Below are positions 18,740-27,615 of a DNA stretch of 64,000 nucleotides, in pieces (position 1 is the first letter of the stretch; each line of letters starts with the position of its first letter). This stretch comes from Pleomorphomonas sp. PLEO (GTDB taxonomy: Bacteria; Pseudomonadota; Alphaproteobacteria; Rhizobiales; Pleomorphomonadaceae). The translations under genes were made by a program, and so were the position numbers. The DNA lies in assembly GCF_041320595.1 (NCBI RefSeq), contig NZ_CP166625.1, positions 4,586,001 to 4,650,000 on the forward strand, read 5' to 3'. The notes beneath the pieces were generated by a model that was not told where the DNA came from, ran no database searches, and saw only the letters and a list, made by a program, of their open reading frames with translations.

Positions 18740-19894
18740 ATGAGTGACGACGCCTATCTCAGCCTTCGGGACCTCGACGCCGGCTATGGCCAGACGCGGG
18801 TGCTCAAAGGCATTGATCTTCAGATCGGCAAAGGCGAATTCGTGGCTCTGCTTGGGGCTTCGGGCTGCGGCAAGACGACGCTGCTCCGGACCATCGCCGG
18901 CTTCGCTCTGCCCAGCGCCGGCAGAATCCGCGTCGATGGCCGAGATGTCACCCGCCTGCCGCCGGACAAGCGCGGCATGGCAATGGTTTTCCAGTCCTAT
19001 GCCCTTTGGCCTCACATGACGGCGGCGCGCAATATCGGCTATGGCCTGCGTCTCAAAGGCTGGCAGCGCGAAGCGATCGCTGCGCGGGTCGCCGAGATGG
19101 AAGCACTGCTCGGCCTTGATGGCCTTGGTGGACGCAAACCGTCGGAACTGTCGGGCGGCCAGCGCCAGCGTGTCGCGCTCGGCCGGGCGCTGGCCGTCGA
19201 TCCCGACATCCTGCTGCTCGATGAGCCACTGTCCAACCTCGATGCCCGCATTCGGCTCACCGTGCGCCACGAGATCCGCGCTCTGCAGCAACGGCTTGGG
19301 ATCACCACCATTCATGTCACTCACGACCGCGAGGAGGCCATGGTAATGGCCGACCGCATCGTCATCCTCGACAAGGGCCGCATCGCCCAGCTCGGCACGC
19401 CCGAGGCGATCTATACCCGGCCGGCATCGGCCTTTGTCGCTGCCTTCATGGGTGCCGAAAATGTCGTTCCTCTCGATGCCACCTGCTCCGGCAACTGCAT
19501 CGACATCGCTGCTGGGCCGCTGAACAGGGCAACCAGCCTCGTGCTCGACCAACCGGCGCCGCCAAGCGGCAGGCTCGAAGCGCGCTTTCGTTCCGAGCGG
19601 CTGCACCTCCAGCGGCTAGAGGCCCCTTCTTTCGGAGACACCACCGCCATCGAACTGCTCGGTCGCGTCGAAGCCGTCGTCTACCCAGGCGGCGAGTGGC
19701 GTCACACCGTCCGCATTGGCGATGGCTCGGTGCTCGTCGATGGCCCGGAGGCGCTGCCGCCGGGTACCGAAGTGCTCGTCCGGGTACCGGCGAGTGGTCT
19801 CTTCTTGTTTGCCGCACCGGCCGATGCGTCGGCGCGCGGCGCACCATCCGCAGCCGACGAGGTTTCGCCGGTTCGGGACAGACTGACCGCCTGA
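18740..19894 (+). CDS. ABC transporter ATP-binding protein (PotA/FbpC-like)
   Basis: A 384-residue ATPase of the polyamine/iron/sugar importer class. It has Walker A GASGCGKTT (about 39-47), the Q-loop VFQSYALWPHM, signature LSGGQRQRV, Walker B ILLLDEPLSNLD and the switch His in HVTHDREEA. About 130 C-terminal residues form a TOBE-like regulatory domain. The start at 18740 is set by domain position; in-frame codons before it add no conserved sequence. No clear ribosome binding site is present and a LacI-type palindrome overlaps that zone. It is followed by the binding protein (36 bp), two permeases, a LacI regulator and a phosphodiesterase, all on one strand. Confidence 0.9.
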   Translation: MSDDAYLSLRDLDAGYGQTRVLKGIDLQIGKGEFVALLGASGCGKTTLLRTIAGFALPSAGRIRVDGRDVTRLPPDKRGMAMVFQSYALWPHMTAARNIGYGLRLKGWQREAIAARVAEMEALLGLDGLGGRKPSELSGGQRQRVALGRALAVDPDILLLDEPLSNLDARIRLTVRHEIRALQQRLGITTIHVTHDREEAMVMADRIVILDKGRIAQLGTPEAIYTRPASAFVAAFMGAENVVPLDATCSGNCIDIAAGPLNRATSLVLDQPAPPSGRLEARFRSERLHLQRLEAPSFGDTTAIELLGRVEAVVYPGGEWRHTVRIGDGSVLVDGPEALPPGTEVLVRVPASGLFLFAAPADASARGAPSAADEVSPVRDRLTA

Positions 19895-19930
19895 GAACCA
19901 AAATCTGATGATCGAGATCGGAGACGCGTC

Positions 19931-21070
19931 ATGAAAAAGCTGTTGCTCAATTCCGCGATGGTGCTGGCCATCGTCGCCTCGCCGGCAAGCGCCGCCGAGC
20001 TGACCGTGATCACCGCGGGCGACCAGAACATGGTCGACTACATCAACAACTACCTCGGCCCGCTGTTCGAACAGCAGAACCCAGGCAATACCGTTCGCGC
20101 CGTCGGCACCGGTCCGGGCGACGCCGGCTCGCAGAAGATCCTCGAGCGCTTCGATGCTCAGGCCAAGGCGGGCACGGCCACCTGGGATACCGACGTTGCC
20201 GTCGTCCACGAGAAGTTCGCCGGCCCGATGGTGACCGCCGGCTACCTCGAGGCCTACCGCGACAAGATCGCCACCGGCAAGCTGGTGACGCGCACCAACG
20301 CCGACAATGCCTTGGGCACCGAGGTCAGGGGCTACGTCATGCCCATGTTCAACAGCCAGACGGCCATCGCCTACAATCCGGCGCTCGTCCCGAACCCGCC
20401 CAAGAGCTACGCCGAGATCGCCGAGTGGGCGAAGGCGCATCCCGGTCAGTTCGGCTACAATGGCATCAAGGGTGGCGCCTCGGGCGTCAGCTTCGTGATG
20501 GGCTGGGTCTACGCTTTCTCTGGTAGCGATGCGCAAAAGCTGATGTACGGCCCGTTCGACAAGGCCGAGACGGCCAAGTGGGACGGCGCCCTTCAAAGCC
20601 TCAAGGAATTCACCAAGTCGGCCACGCTGACGCCGGGCAATGCCGGTACGCTCGACCTGTTGTCTCGCGGTGAAATCGCCTTGGGACCGGTGTGGGTCGA
20701 CATGTTCTACTCCTGGCAGGCCGACGGCCGTCTGCCGCCCGAGCTGAAGCTGCTGCTTCCGGCCCCCGGCATGCCCGGCCAGCCGATGCACTACGTGGTT
20801 CCCGCCAAGGCGCCGAACAAAGAGCTTGCCGAGAAGTTCGTCGAACTGGCCACCTCGCCGAAGGTGCAGGCCGAGGGCATCGTCAAGAAGTTCAACTGGT
20901 ATCCGGGCATCGATGCCGACAAGGTCAAGGCCGAGCTCGACGACGCCACTTGGAACAAGCTGTTCGTCGACATCACGCCGGCCGATCTTGCCGCGAAGGG
21001 CAAGCCCTTCCCGCTCGCCCCGTATAACACGGCCATCCTCGAAGCCTATGAGGCCAAGGTCGCCAACTGA
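19931..21070 (+). CDS. ABC transporter substrate-binding protein, family 1
   Basis: A 379-residue periplasmic binding protein with a Sec signal peptide (MKKLLLNSAMVLAIVASPASAA, cut near residue 22). The mature part begins ELTVITAGDQNMVDYINNYLGP and carries family-1 features (PMFNSQTAIAYNPALVPNPP, ALGPVWVDMFYSWQ, PLAPYNTAILEAYEAKV). It has GGAGA 6 nt before the ATG. The ligand is not clear from the sequence; iron, phosphonate and polyol binders share this fold. The GpdQ-like phosphodiesterase at the operon end suggests a phosphodiester such as a glycerophospho-compound. It is followed by a strong terminator-like hairpin before the permease, so it is probably made in excess. Confidence 0.9.
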   Translation: MKKLLLNSAMVLAIVASPASAAELTVITAGDQNMVDYINNYLGPLFEQQNPGNTVRAVGTGPGDAGSQKILERFDAQAKAGTATWDTDVAVVHEKFAGPMVTAGYLEAYRDKIATGKLVTRTNADNALGTEVRGYVMPMFNSQTAIAYNPALVPNPPKSYAEIAEWAKAHPGQFGYNGIKGGASGVSFVMGWVYAFSGSDAQKLMYGPFDKAETAKWDGALQSLKEFTKSATLTPGNAGTLDLLSRGEIALGPVWVDMFYSWQADGRLPPELKLLLPAPGMPGQPMHYVVPAKAPNKELAEKFVELATSPKVQAEGIVKKFNWYPGIDADKVKAELDDATWNKLFVDITPADLAAKGKPFPLAPYNTAILEAYEAKVAN

Positions 21071-21085
21071 GCGGACAACATGTGA

Positions 21086-21114
21086 GGGACCGCCCAGCCT
21101 TGCCGGGCGGTCCC
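21086..21114 (+). terminator. Terminator/attenuator after the binding-protein gene
   Basis: GGGACCGCCC and GGGCGGTCCC are perfect 10-bp arms around a 9-nt loop, followed by ATTTTCC. It lies between the binding-protein stop and the first permease start, so partial read-through would lower permease output. Confidence 0.8.
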
Positions 21115-21142
21115 ATTTTCCTTGCAGAATCTGGATAAGCCG

Positions 21143-21961
21143 ATGGCACGCCTTCTCGGCCCACTGCTGATCTCGCCGGCGCTGATCGTCATCCTTCTTC
21201 TCTTCATGGTGCCGCTCGCCGCCTCGGTGATCGGTGCCTTCGAAGTGGAAGGAGCCTATGGTCTCGGCAACTTCACCAAGGCCTATGATTTCTACACCCA
21301 GGACATCGTCTTCACGGCGGTGATCGTCGGCCTCTCGACCGTCCTGACCGGCCTGCTTGCCATCGCCATCGGCGGCTATCTGACGCTCGGCGAGAACCCG
21401 GCCGCCGTCGCCATCCTGCGCTGGCTTTACCGCTGGCCGATGTTCATCCCCTTCATCGTTGTCGGCCAGGTGCTGCGCACTTTTCTCGCCAAGAGCGGCC
21501 TGTTCAACTCGACGCTGGTCACGCTCGGCTTGCTCGATCCGCTCTCGGCCACCAGCTATCTCGACTGGCGCGGCGTCGTCGTCGCCTTCGTCTGGAAGCA
21601 GACGCCCTTCGTGGCGCTGATGGTGGCGGGCGCCATGGCGTCGCTCGATCGTGGCACCATCGAGGCGGCGCGCAACCTCGGCGCCTCGCGCCTCCGCATC
21701 CTCGTCGAGATCGTCGTGCCGCAAGTCGCGACCACACTCCTGGTTGGCCTCGTGCTGTCCTTTGTCACCATGATGGGCGTGCTCACGGTGCCGCTGATGA
21801 TCAACGCCCAGGCGCCGACCATGATCACCGCCGACATCGCCTTCCGCCTCAGCACCTACCGTGACTATGGTGTCGCCAATGCGCTCGGCCTGATTTCGTT
21901 GGCCATCAGTTCCGTCGCCGCCTGGTTCTATCTCCGCATCAACATGAGGCAGGGCCGATGA
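21143..21961 (+). CDS. ABC transporter permease
   Basis: A 272-residue inner-membrane permease of the binding-protein-dependent class with about six membrane helices. The EAA-type loop that meets the ATPase is visible as IEAARNLGASRLRILVEIVVPQV. The start at 21143 has GGATAAG just upstream; an in-frame TTG at 21122 sits on the end of the preceding terminator and is less likely. Its stop overlaps the next permease start (ATGA). It is the first of two permeases that pair with the ATPase at 18740 and the binding protein at 19931. Confidence 0.88.
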   Translation: MARLLGPLLISPALIVILLLFMVPLAASVIGAFEVEGAYGLGNFTKAYDFYTQDIVFTAVIVGLSTVLTGLLAIAIGGYLTLGENPAAVAILRWLYRWPMFIPFIVVGQVLRTFLAKSGLFNSTLVTLGLLDPLSATSYLDWRGVVVAFVWKQTPFVALMVAGAMASLDRGTIEAARNLGASRLRILVEIVVPQVATTLLVGLVLSFVTMMGVLTVPLMINAQAPTMITADIAFRLSTYRDYGVANALGLISLAISSVAAWFYLRINMRQGR

Positions 21962-22809
21962 GCGCATCCGCCGCCCTTATCGCGCCGCGCGGCCTCGACC
22001 GCGTTCAGAATCTGCTCTGGTGGCTGCCGCGCGCCGCCATTCTCGGCGCGCTTGCTTTCGTCATCTTTGGGCCACTCGCCAACCTGTTACTGTGGACGGT
22101 GGCCGAGCGCTGGTACTTCCCGCACGCGCTGCCGATCGACTACGGCTTCAGCTATTGGGGCCGGGTGTTCGCACCGCGCGGCAACGCTCTGCAGTCGCTC
22201 GTCGCCTCAATCAGCATCGCGTTCTTTACCGTCGCGGGGTCGCTGGCGCTCGCCATCCCTGCCGGCTATGCGCTTGCCCGGCTGAGACTGCCGTTCAGAG
22301 GCTTGGTGCTCCTCGCCTTCCTGCTGCCGCAGGCCTTCCCCAACCTGCCCGTTTACGTCAACATCGCCCGGCTGTTCTACGAAATCCGCCTCAACGGCAC
22401 CGTCCTTGGCGTCGTGCTGGTGCACGTGACACACGGCCTCGTCTACGCCGTATGGATCGCCGCGGCCGCCTTTTCGGCCGTTGATCGCGATCTCGAGCTT
22501 GCCGCGCGCAACCTTGGTGCCTCCGGCCTCAAGGCTTTTGCCGACGTAACGCTGCCGCTCGCCGCCCCCGGCTTGATGGCCAGCGCCATCTTCGTGTTTC
22601 TTGAATCGCTCGACGAGTTTACCGGCAGCTATTTCGTCGGTGCCCCCGACGTGACGACGCTGCCACTCCTGCTCTATTCAGCGGGAGCTGGCGGCAACTA
22701 TCAGATCGCCTCGATCACCGCGCTGCTTCTGCTCGTTCCCTCGATCGCCTTCATGCTGGTGGTGGAAAAATTCCTGCGCACCGATGTGCTCGCCAAGGTC
22801 GGGCAGTAG
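21958..22809 (+). CDS. ABC transporter permease
   Basis: A 283-residue second permease with about six membrane helices. Its EAA-type loop is LELAARNLGASGLKAFADVTLPLAAP, followed by ESLDEFTGSYFVGAPDVTTLPLL as in PotC/FbpB-like proteins. It starts on the ATGA overlap with the previous gene, which argues for coupled translation and equal amounts of the two permeases. A LacI regulator follows after 9 bp. Confidence 0.9.
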   Translation: MSASAALIAPRGLDRVQNLLWWLPRAAILGALAFVIFGPLANLLLWTVAERWYFPHALPIDYGFSYWGRVFAPRGNALQSLVASISIAFFTVAGSLALAIPAGYALARLRLPFRGLVLLAFLLPQAFPNLPVYVNIARLFYEIRLNGTVLGVVLVHVTHGLVYAVWIAAAAFSAVDRDLELAARNLGASGLKAFADVTLPLAAPGLMASAIFVFLESLDEFTGSYFVGAPDVTTLPLLLYSAGAGGNYQIASITALLLLVPSIAFMLVVEKFLRTDVLAKVGQ

Positions 22810-22818
22810 GTTTCCGTC

Positions 22819-23913
22819 ATGACCGACGATCTCAACGGCAAACCGCAGTCCGCCCCCCGCTTCGTGAGCGCCCGCGACGTAGCCGAGCTTGCCGGCGTGT
22901 CGCGATCAGCTGTGTCTCGCGCCTTCACGCCCGGCGCCTCCGTGGCGCCGGAAACGCGCGACAAGATCATGACCGCCGCGGCCCATCTCGGCTATCAGGT
23001 CAACGACCTTGCCCGTGGGTTGCTCGCCAACCGCAGTCGCATCGTCGGCTTGGTCGCCACCAAGCCGGAGGTGGGTTTTCGCGCCCACCTGACCGCCGCA
23101 CTAGCCTCCGTGCTGATCCGTCGCGGTTCGGTCCCGGTGCTGATCAACGCCGGCGAGACGGCCGAGGAGACCGAGGCGGCCCAGCGCACGCTGTTCGGCC
23201 ACCGGGCCGAGGCGGTGATCGTGCTGTCAGGATCGCCGCCGTCGTCCTTCATCGAGCTTGCCCGGTCGAGCGGCCTGCCGCTGGTTGCGATCGGTCGCCA
23301 AGCGCCGGAAATCGACCTCGTTCAGACTGACAACGCCGGTGCCGCGCGCAGCATTGCCTCCGCCTTCGTTACCGCCGGGCATCGCCGTATTGGCTTTGCC
23401 GGCTCGGAGAGCGGCACGCCGGCCATCGTCGAGCGCGAGCAGACTTTCGTCACCGAGGCAACCAGACTCGGAGTTGATGTCACCGTGGCGCGCGGCCCGG
23501 ACACCGACTATGCCGGGGGGCTTCTGGCGGCGGAGCGCCTGTTCGAGACAGCCGAGCGGCCGACCGCCGTCTTCGCCGTCAACGACCTCGTCGCCTTCGC
23601 ATTGATCGATCATCTCAAAAGCCGGCTCGGCCTCCGCGTCCCCGAAGACGTTGCTGTGGTCGGCTTCGACGATCTGCCGGAAGCAGCCTGGCTCAGTTAT
23701 CGCCTCACCACCTATCGGCAAGACCCGCTGGAAATGGCCGAACAAGCGGTCGCGCTCCTGGAGAACAGGGCCGCCAATCCGACGGCCGCCCCGGTGAACT
23801 TGCGGGTCTCCGCCCAGTGGACGGTGCGCGACACCTTCCGCCCGGTGGACGGCTTTCCCAACCATGGCTTGCTTGGCGAGGAACTTGCCGGCACCCGCCT
23901 GCCGAAGCCTTGA
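22819..23913 (+). CDS. LacI-family transcriptional regulator
   Basis: A 364-residue repressor of normal LacI length. The helix-turn-helix is SARDVAELAGVSRSAVSRAFTPG (about 14-36), followed by the hinge helix region VNDLARGLLANRS and a periplasmic-binding-protein-like effector domain (RIVGLVATKPEVGF to the end). The Leu-Ala pair of the hinge fits minor-groove binding at a central CpG or similar step. It is co-transcribed with the importer and probably represses it through the TTGCACAG palindrome at 18713-18728. The effector is likely the imported compound or its product. Confidence 0.92.
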   Translation: MTDDLNGKPQSAPRFVSARDVAELAGVSRSAVSRAFTPGASVAPETRDKIMTAAAHLGYQVNDLARGLLANRSRIVGLVATKPEVGFRAHLTAALASVLIRRGSVPVLINAGETAEETEAAQRTLFGHRAEAVIVLSGSPPSSFIELARSSGLPLVAIGRQAPEIDLVQTDNAGAARSIASAFVTAGHRRIGFAGSESGTPAIVEREQTFVTEATRLGVDVTVARGPDTDYAGGLLAAERLFETAERPTAVFAVNDLVAFALIDHLKSRLGLRVPEDVAVVGFDDLPEAAWLSYRLTTYRQDPLEMAEQAVALLENRAANPTAAPVNLRVSAQWTVRDTFRPVDGFPNHGLLGEELAGTRLPKP

Positions 23914-23923
23914 GGAGGTGGAC

Positions 23924-24673
23924 ATGAAACTGATCCAGATCACTGATCCGCACCTACGCGGAGCTGGCGAGTTGGTTTGCGGGCTCGACCCAGCGGCGAG
24001 CCTTAGGGCGGCAATCGCCGACATCAACAGCCATCACGCCGACGCCGATCTCGTCGTGTTCACCGGCGATCTCTCGGACGACGGTTCGCATGCGTCCTAC
24101 CGTCTGCTCGCCGACATCATCGAGCCCCTGGTTCCGCCGTCTCGCCTGCTGCTCGGCAACCATGACGACCGCGCCGCCTTTCGCGCCGTTTTCCCCGATG
24201 CACCAGCCGAGGGCGGCTTCGTCCAATCGGTCCTGGATACCGACGGTGGTCGGCTCGTGTTCCTCGACACGCTCGACGAAGGGGCCGTTGCCGGTCGACT
24301 TTGCGCACATCGCCTGAGCTGGCTCGATAGCCGCCTGGCGGAAGCGCCCGCCCCGGCACTCATCTTCATGCACCACCCGCCGTTCAACATCGGCATGCCG
24401 CCGCTAGACGATGTGAAACTCGCCGATCCCCAAGTGTTTGCCGATCTCCTTCGCCTTCACGGCAACGTCCGCCACATCTTCGCTGGCCATGTGCATCGTC
24501 TATGCTCGGGCATCTGGAACGGCATTGCCTTCAACACCGGACGCGGAACCAACCACCAGACGGCACCTCTCTTCGGAGCGAAGGATTTCGCAGTCGGCTT
24601 CGACAAGCCGGCCTACAATGTGATCCTTGTCGATGGGCCGGACATCGTCGTTCATGCCCAAGAAATCGAGTGA
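23924..24673 (+). CDS. Class III metallophosphodiesterase (GpdQ/CpdA-like)
   Basis: A 249-residue binuclear metal phosphodiesterase. All five family motifs are visible: TDPH (D-x-H), FTGDLSDDG, LGNHDD, MHHPPF and FAGHVHR. GNHDD followed by RAAF, and IFMHHPPFNIG, are close to Enterobacter GpdQ, which cleaves glycerophosphodiesters; CpdA-type cAMP phosphodiesterase is the other option. No signal peptide is present, so it acts in the cytosol. Its start at 23924 has a strong GAGGAGGTGGAC site and lies 10 bp after the LacI gene. As last gene of an importer operon it probably hydrolyses the imported compound. Confidence 0.85.
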   Translation: MKLIQITDPHLRGAGELVCGLDPAASLRAAIADINSHHADADLVVFTGDLSDDGSHASYRLLADIIEPLVPPSRLLLGNHDDRAAFRAVFPDAPAEGGFVQSVLDTDGGRLVFLDTLDEGAVAGRLCAHRLSWLDSRLAEAPAPALIFMHHPPFNIGMPPLDDVKLADPQVFADLLRLHGNVRHIFAGHVHRLCSGIWNGIAFNTGRGTNHQTAPLFGAKDFAVGFDKPAYNVILVDGPDIVVHAQEIE

Positions 24674-24689
24674 GGGCAACGAGGCACCG

Positions 24690-25607
24690 CTACTCCTCAG
24701 GCGACCAGTCAGGTCCCGTGCTGCGCATCCAGGGATAGGCAAAACTTGCGAATTTCTCCGCCACTTCGGGGGCGCCCGGCCGCTGGCGCGCCACGGCGGC
24801 GATCAGCGCTTCGATCAGCGCCAAAATCGCTGTGTCCGACGGCGGGTGCATGGAATGAAAGGCCGTCACGAACAGCGTTTGGTCAGAAAGCGATGCCAGC
24901 GGCGAGTCGAGAAAATCGGTAATGGCCAAGATGGGGATGCCGGCCCGCTTCGCATAGCGCGTCATCACGATGGTGTCGCGCATGTAGAGCGAGAAGGCGA
25001 TCGGTATCAGAAGGTCATTCGGTCCAAATTTGAACAGCTGGCGCGCCACGCCCACCATGCCGCCGCCGTTCTCGGGGCTGCGCGTCGGAATCCCCGTCAT
25101 ATCGAGCCCGCAGGCGAGCATTCCAGCTAGCTGGGCGGCATTTTCGAAGCCGAGGACAAACACCTTTTCGGCTCGGGCGATCATGTCGACGGCTCGCTCC
25201 GTCGCGGCCGGATCCAAGGATCTTAGCGTTGCCTCGATATTGGCGATGTCTTCTCGGAGCGAGGCCTCAAGTACCTCGAACGCACTGCCCGCGTCGGCCC
25301 GGCGCCGCTTCATCGCATCGACGGGCTCGAACAGCTTCTCGAAACCCCGGATAAGCTCGGCGCGAAATTCGGCATAGCCGGAAAAGCCGATCAGGTGGGC
25401 GAAGCGATTGGCCGTTGCGACCGAGACGTCAGCGCCGATTACGGCCTCATGAATGCTCGTGCGCGCAACCTTAAGCGGCTCGGCCTTCACCAGATCCGCA
25501 AACCGCCGCACGGCTCCCGTCATATCACCGTACTTCTCGGCGATGCGCTGGGCGACCATCGTGCTGTCCGGTAGACGCCCTAAGGGTTTTGACTGAAATT
25601 GCGGCAT
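24690..25607 (-). CDS. RpiR-family transcriptional regulator (HTH + SIS)
   Basis: A 305-residue MurR/RpiR-type regulator. The N-terminal helical DNA-binding domain has IAEKYGDMTGAVRRFADLV and ADVSVATANRFAHLIGFSGYAEFRAEL, and the C-terminal half is a SIS sugar-phosphate-binding domain (EKVFVLGFENAAQLAGMLA, IAFSLYMRDTIVMTRYAKRAG). It is transcribed away from the NMT1-type importer that starts at 25724, so it likely controls that operon and itself. A 14-bp palindrome in the shared 116-bp promoter gap is a possible site. SIS domains usually sense a phosphosugar, which would fit a ribosyl or sugar-linked ligand. Confidence 0.88.
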   Translation of the reverse strand: MPQFQSKPLGRLPDSTMVAQRIAEKYGDMTGAVRRFADLVKAEPLKVARTSIHEAVIGADVSVATANRFAHLIGFSGYAEFRAELIRGFEKLFEPVDAMKRRRADAGSAFEVLEASLREDIANIEATLRSLDPAATERAVDMIARAEKVFVLGFENAAQLAGMLACGLDMTGIPTRSPENGGGMVGVARQLFKFGPNDLLIPIAFSLYMRDTIVMTRYAKRAGIPILAITDFLDSPLASLSDQTLFVTAFHSMHPPSDTAILALIEALIAAVARQRPGAPEVAEKFASFAYPWMRSTGPDWSPEE

Positions 25608-25653
25608 GGTTGCCTTTTCATCGTGCTTGGAAGTTTAGTAACATATGCTAGCC

Positions 25654-25667
25654 TTTGTTGTAACAAA
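25654..25667. promoter_or_regulatory. Palindrome in the RpiR / importer divergent promoter
   Basis: TTTGTT and AACAAA are perfect 6-bp arms around GT. A second GTAACA-like half lies about 20 bp to the left. The location between divergent genes makes it a candidate RpiR operator. Confidence 0.5.
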
Positions 25668-25723
25668 AAATACAATTCCCATGCCGCCGCCAGTCTGCCA
25701 ATCAAGGAAAGGACGCCCTCTCG

Positions 25724-26758
25724 ATGCCAGCCGATCCCGTTTTTTCGCCGATGTTGAGCCGCCGCCAACTCCTAAGGGCCTCCGCGGCCGCCGGTTTGGC
25801 GACCATGCTGCCGGCATCGCTTGCATTCGCCGCGACGCCGCTCAAGCTTGCCATGGGATGGGTGCCCAACGTTGAGCATGCCGGCGTCTGGATCGCACTG
25901 GAGCAGGGGTATTACGCCGCCGAGGGGATCGACTTCAGCTACAGCCCGGGCGGGCCGAATGCGCCCGACCCCTTGGTCGTCCTGGAATCGGGCAAGGCGC
26001 AGTTGGCTGCCAGCGACTGGCTGCCGTTCATGGATGCCTATGACAAGAACAACGATCTCGTCATCCTCGCCTCGGCCTTCCCCACCAGCCCGGCCGCCCT
26101 GCTGTCGCTCGCCAAGAAACCAATACGCGAGCCCAAGGATCTGGTCGGCGCGCGCATCCTCGGCCAGGGCCCCGGCAACAAGACGGTGATCGAGATCATC
26201 CTGCGCAGCGCCGGACTGCCGCTCGAATACACCATGGTACCGACCGGCTTCTCACCGGAACCGCTGCTTGCCGGCGATGGTGACGCCTATTTTTGCTTTG
26301 CCACCAATCAGCCGATTACCTTGGAGAAGATGGGGCTCGTGGAGGGCAAGGACTTCTTCGTGACGCTGCAGGATACGCTCGGCTACAAGGCGCCAGGCGG
26401 CGTGCTGGTTGCCCATAAATCCTTCGTCAAAGAGAACCGAGCTGCCATCGTCAGCTACTTTAAGGCCTACATCAAGGGCTGGAAGGAAAACGCCAAGGAC
26501 CCGAAGGTTGCTGCCGAACTGGCGGTCAACAAGTTCGGCGCCGACCTCGGGCTCGATATCGATCAGCAGATCCGCCAAAACGAGCTGCAGATCCCGCTGA
26601 CCAAGGCGGCAGGCTCCGACAAGCTGTTCTGGTTCGACCCCGCTTTGGTCGATGGCCCAATGGCTGAGGTAGCCCGCCTTTCCGGCCACAAGAACGTGCC
26701 GCCAGCCAAAGACCTGATCGATCTCGGCCCGCTCGAAGAAGCGCTTGCCGCCAGCTGA
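25724..26758 (+). CDS. NMT1/THI5-like ABC transporter substrate-binding protein
   Basis: A 344-residue periplasmic binding protein of the NMT1 family, which includes binders of pyrimidine thiamine precursors (ThiY), riboflavin (RibY-like), nitrate and sulfonates. A twin-arginine-type signal (SRRQLLRASAAAGLATMLP) is followed by the mature start ATPLKLAMGWVPNVEHAGVWIALEQGYYAAEG, typical of the family. An ATG further in at MLSRRQ would give a shorter leader. It heads an operon with one ATPase and two permeases. The nearby nucleoside deoxyribosyltransferase suggests a pyrimidine- or nucleobase-like ligand, but the sequence alone does not show it. Confidence 0.87.
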   Translation: MPADPVFSPMLSRRQLLRASAAAGLATMLPASLAFAATPLKLAMGWVPNVEHAGVWIALEQGYYAAEGIDFSYSPGGPNAPDPLVVLESGKAQLAASDWLPFMDAYDKNNDLVILASAFPTSPAALLSLAKKPIREPKDLVGARILGQGPGNKTVIEIILRSAGLPLEYTMVPTGFSPEPLLAGDGDAYFCFATNQPITLEKMGLVEGKDFFVTLQDTLGYKAPGGVLVAHKSFVKENRAAIVSYFKAYIKGWKENAKDPKVAAELAVNKFGADLGLDIDQQIRQNELQIPLTKAAGSDKLFWFDPALVDGPMAEVARLSGHKNVPPAKDLIDLGPLEEALAAS

Positions 26759-26835
26759 CAATGCTCCCCACCGACAGGACCGAGGCCAGCCCTCCGTTGG
26801 GGTTGGCGACGGCCGCTCGCAGATCACAGGCTTCC

Positions 26836-27615
26836 ATGTCAGAAAAGCCCGCCATCCGCATAGATCGTGTCAGCAAGACCTTTCGCCTCGGCGACGGCCA
26901 ACAGCTGACGGCGCTGTCCGACATCGACCTCTCCATCGCGTCTGGCGAATTCGTCGCCTTGCTCGGCCCTTCGGGTTGCGGCAAGAGCACGATCCTGCGC
27001 CTCGTGGCGGCGCTTGAAGAGGCGACAGCCGGCCGCGTCACCATCGAGGGCCGGGCGCCGGACGAACTTTGCCACAGTCATCGGCTCGGCGTCGCCTTCC
27101 AGGATCATGCCCTGCTCCCCTGGCTCGATATCGAGGCCAACGTCACCCTACCGTTTCACCTCGCCGGGCGGCCGGTGGATGGCGCGCGGGTCAAGGATCT
27201 GATCGCCCTGGTCGGCTTGACCGGGTTCGAAAAGGCTCGACCCAAGCAACTATCGGGCGGCATGCGCCAACGCGCTTCCATCGCCCGTGCCTTGGTGCTT
27301 GAGCCGGAAGTCCTCCTGCTCGACGAACCGTTCGGCGCCCTCGACGCGGTGACGCGCCGACAGATGAACGTGGAACTGCAACGTATCTGGAGCCGCCACC
27401 GCATCACCACGCTGCTGGTGACCCACTCCGTCGACGAAGCATTGTTCCTTGCCGACCGTGTCGTGGTGATGAGCGGGCGACCAGGCCGTGTCATTCTCGA
27501 CATTCCAGCTCCCTTTGAACGGCCGCGCGCTCCGGCCGTGATGCGCGAACAAGCATTCCATGACCTTGTCGACAGGCTGACCGAAGCGCTGGAACCAGAG
27601 GGCGCCGCCGCATGA
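26836..27615 (+). CDS. ABC transporter ATP-binding protein (NitT/TauT type)
   Basis: A 259-residue ATPase of the nitrate/taurine/thiamine-precursor importer class. Walker A is GPSGCGKST, the Q-loop is GVAFQDHALLPWL, the signature LSGGMRQRA and Walker B VLLLDEPFGALD, followed by the switch His in LVTHSVDEA. The start at 26836 puts the domain directly at the N-terminus and gives the normal length; an earlier ATG at 26761, 2 nt after the previous stop, would add 25 residues without known function. Neither has a strong ribosome binding site. It overlaps the next gene at ATGA. Confidence 0.87.
   Translation: MSEKPAIRIDRVSKTFRLGDGQQLTALSDIDLSIASGEFVALLGPSGCGKSTILRLVAALEEATAGRVTIEGRAPDELCHSHRLGVAFQDHALLPWLDIEANVTLPFHLAGRPVDGARVKDLIALVGLTGFEKARPKQLSGGMRQRASIARALVLEPEVLLLDEPFGALDAVTRRQMNVELQRIWSRHRITTLLVTHSVDEALFLADRVVVMSGRPGRVILDIPAPFERPRAPAVMREQAFHDLVDRLTEALEPEGAAA

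Noticed and set aside
19616-21967. Minus-strand frame of 783 codons
   Set aside because: Antisense to the ABC ATPase tail, binding protein and permease, with low-complexity His/Arg/Asp-rich composition typical of a shadow frame.
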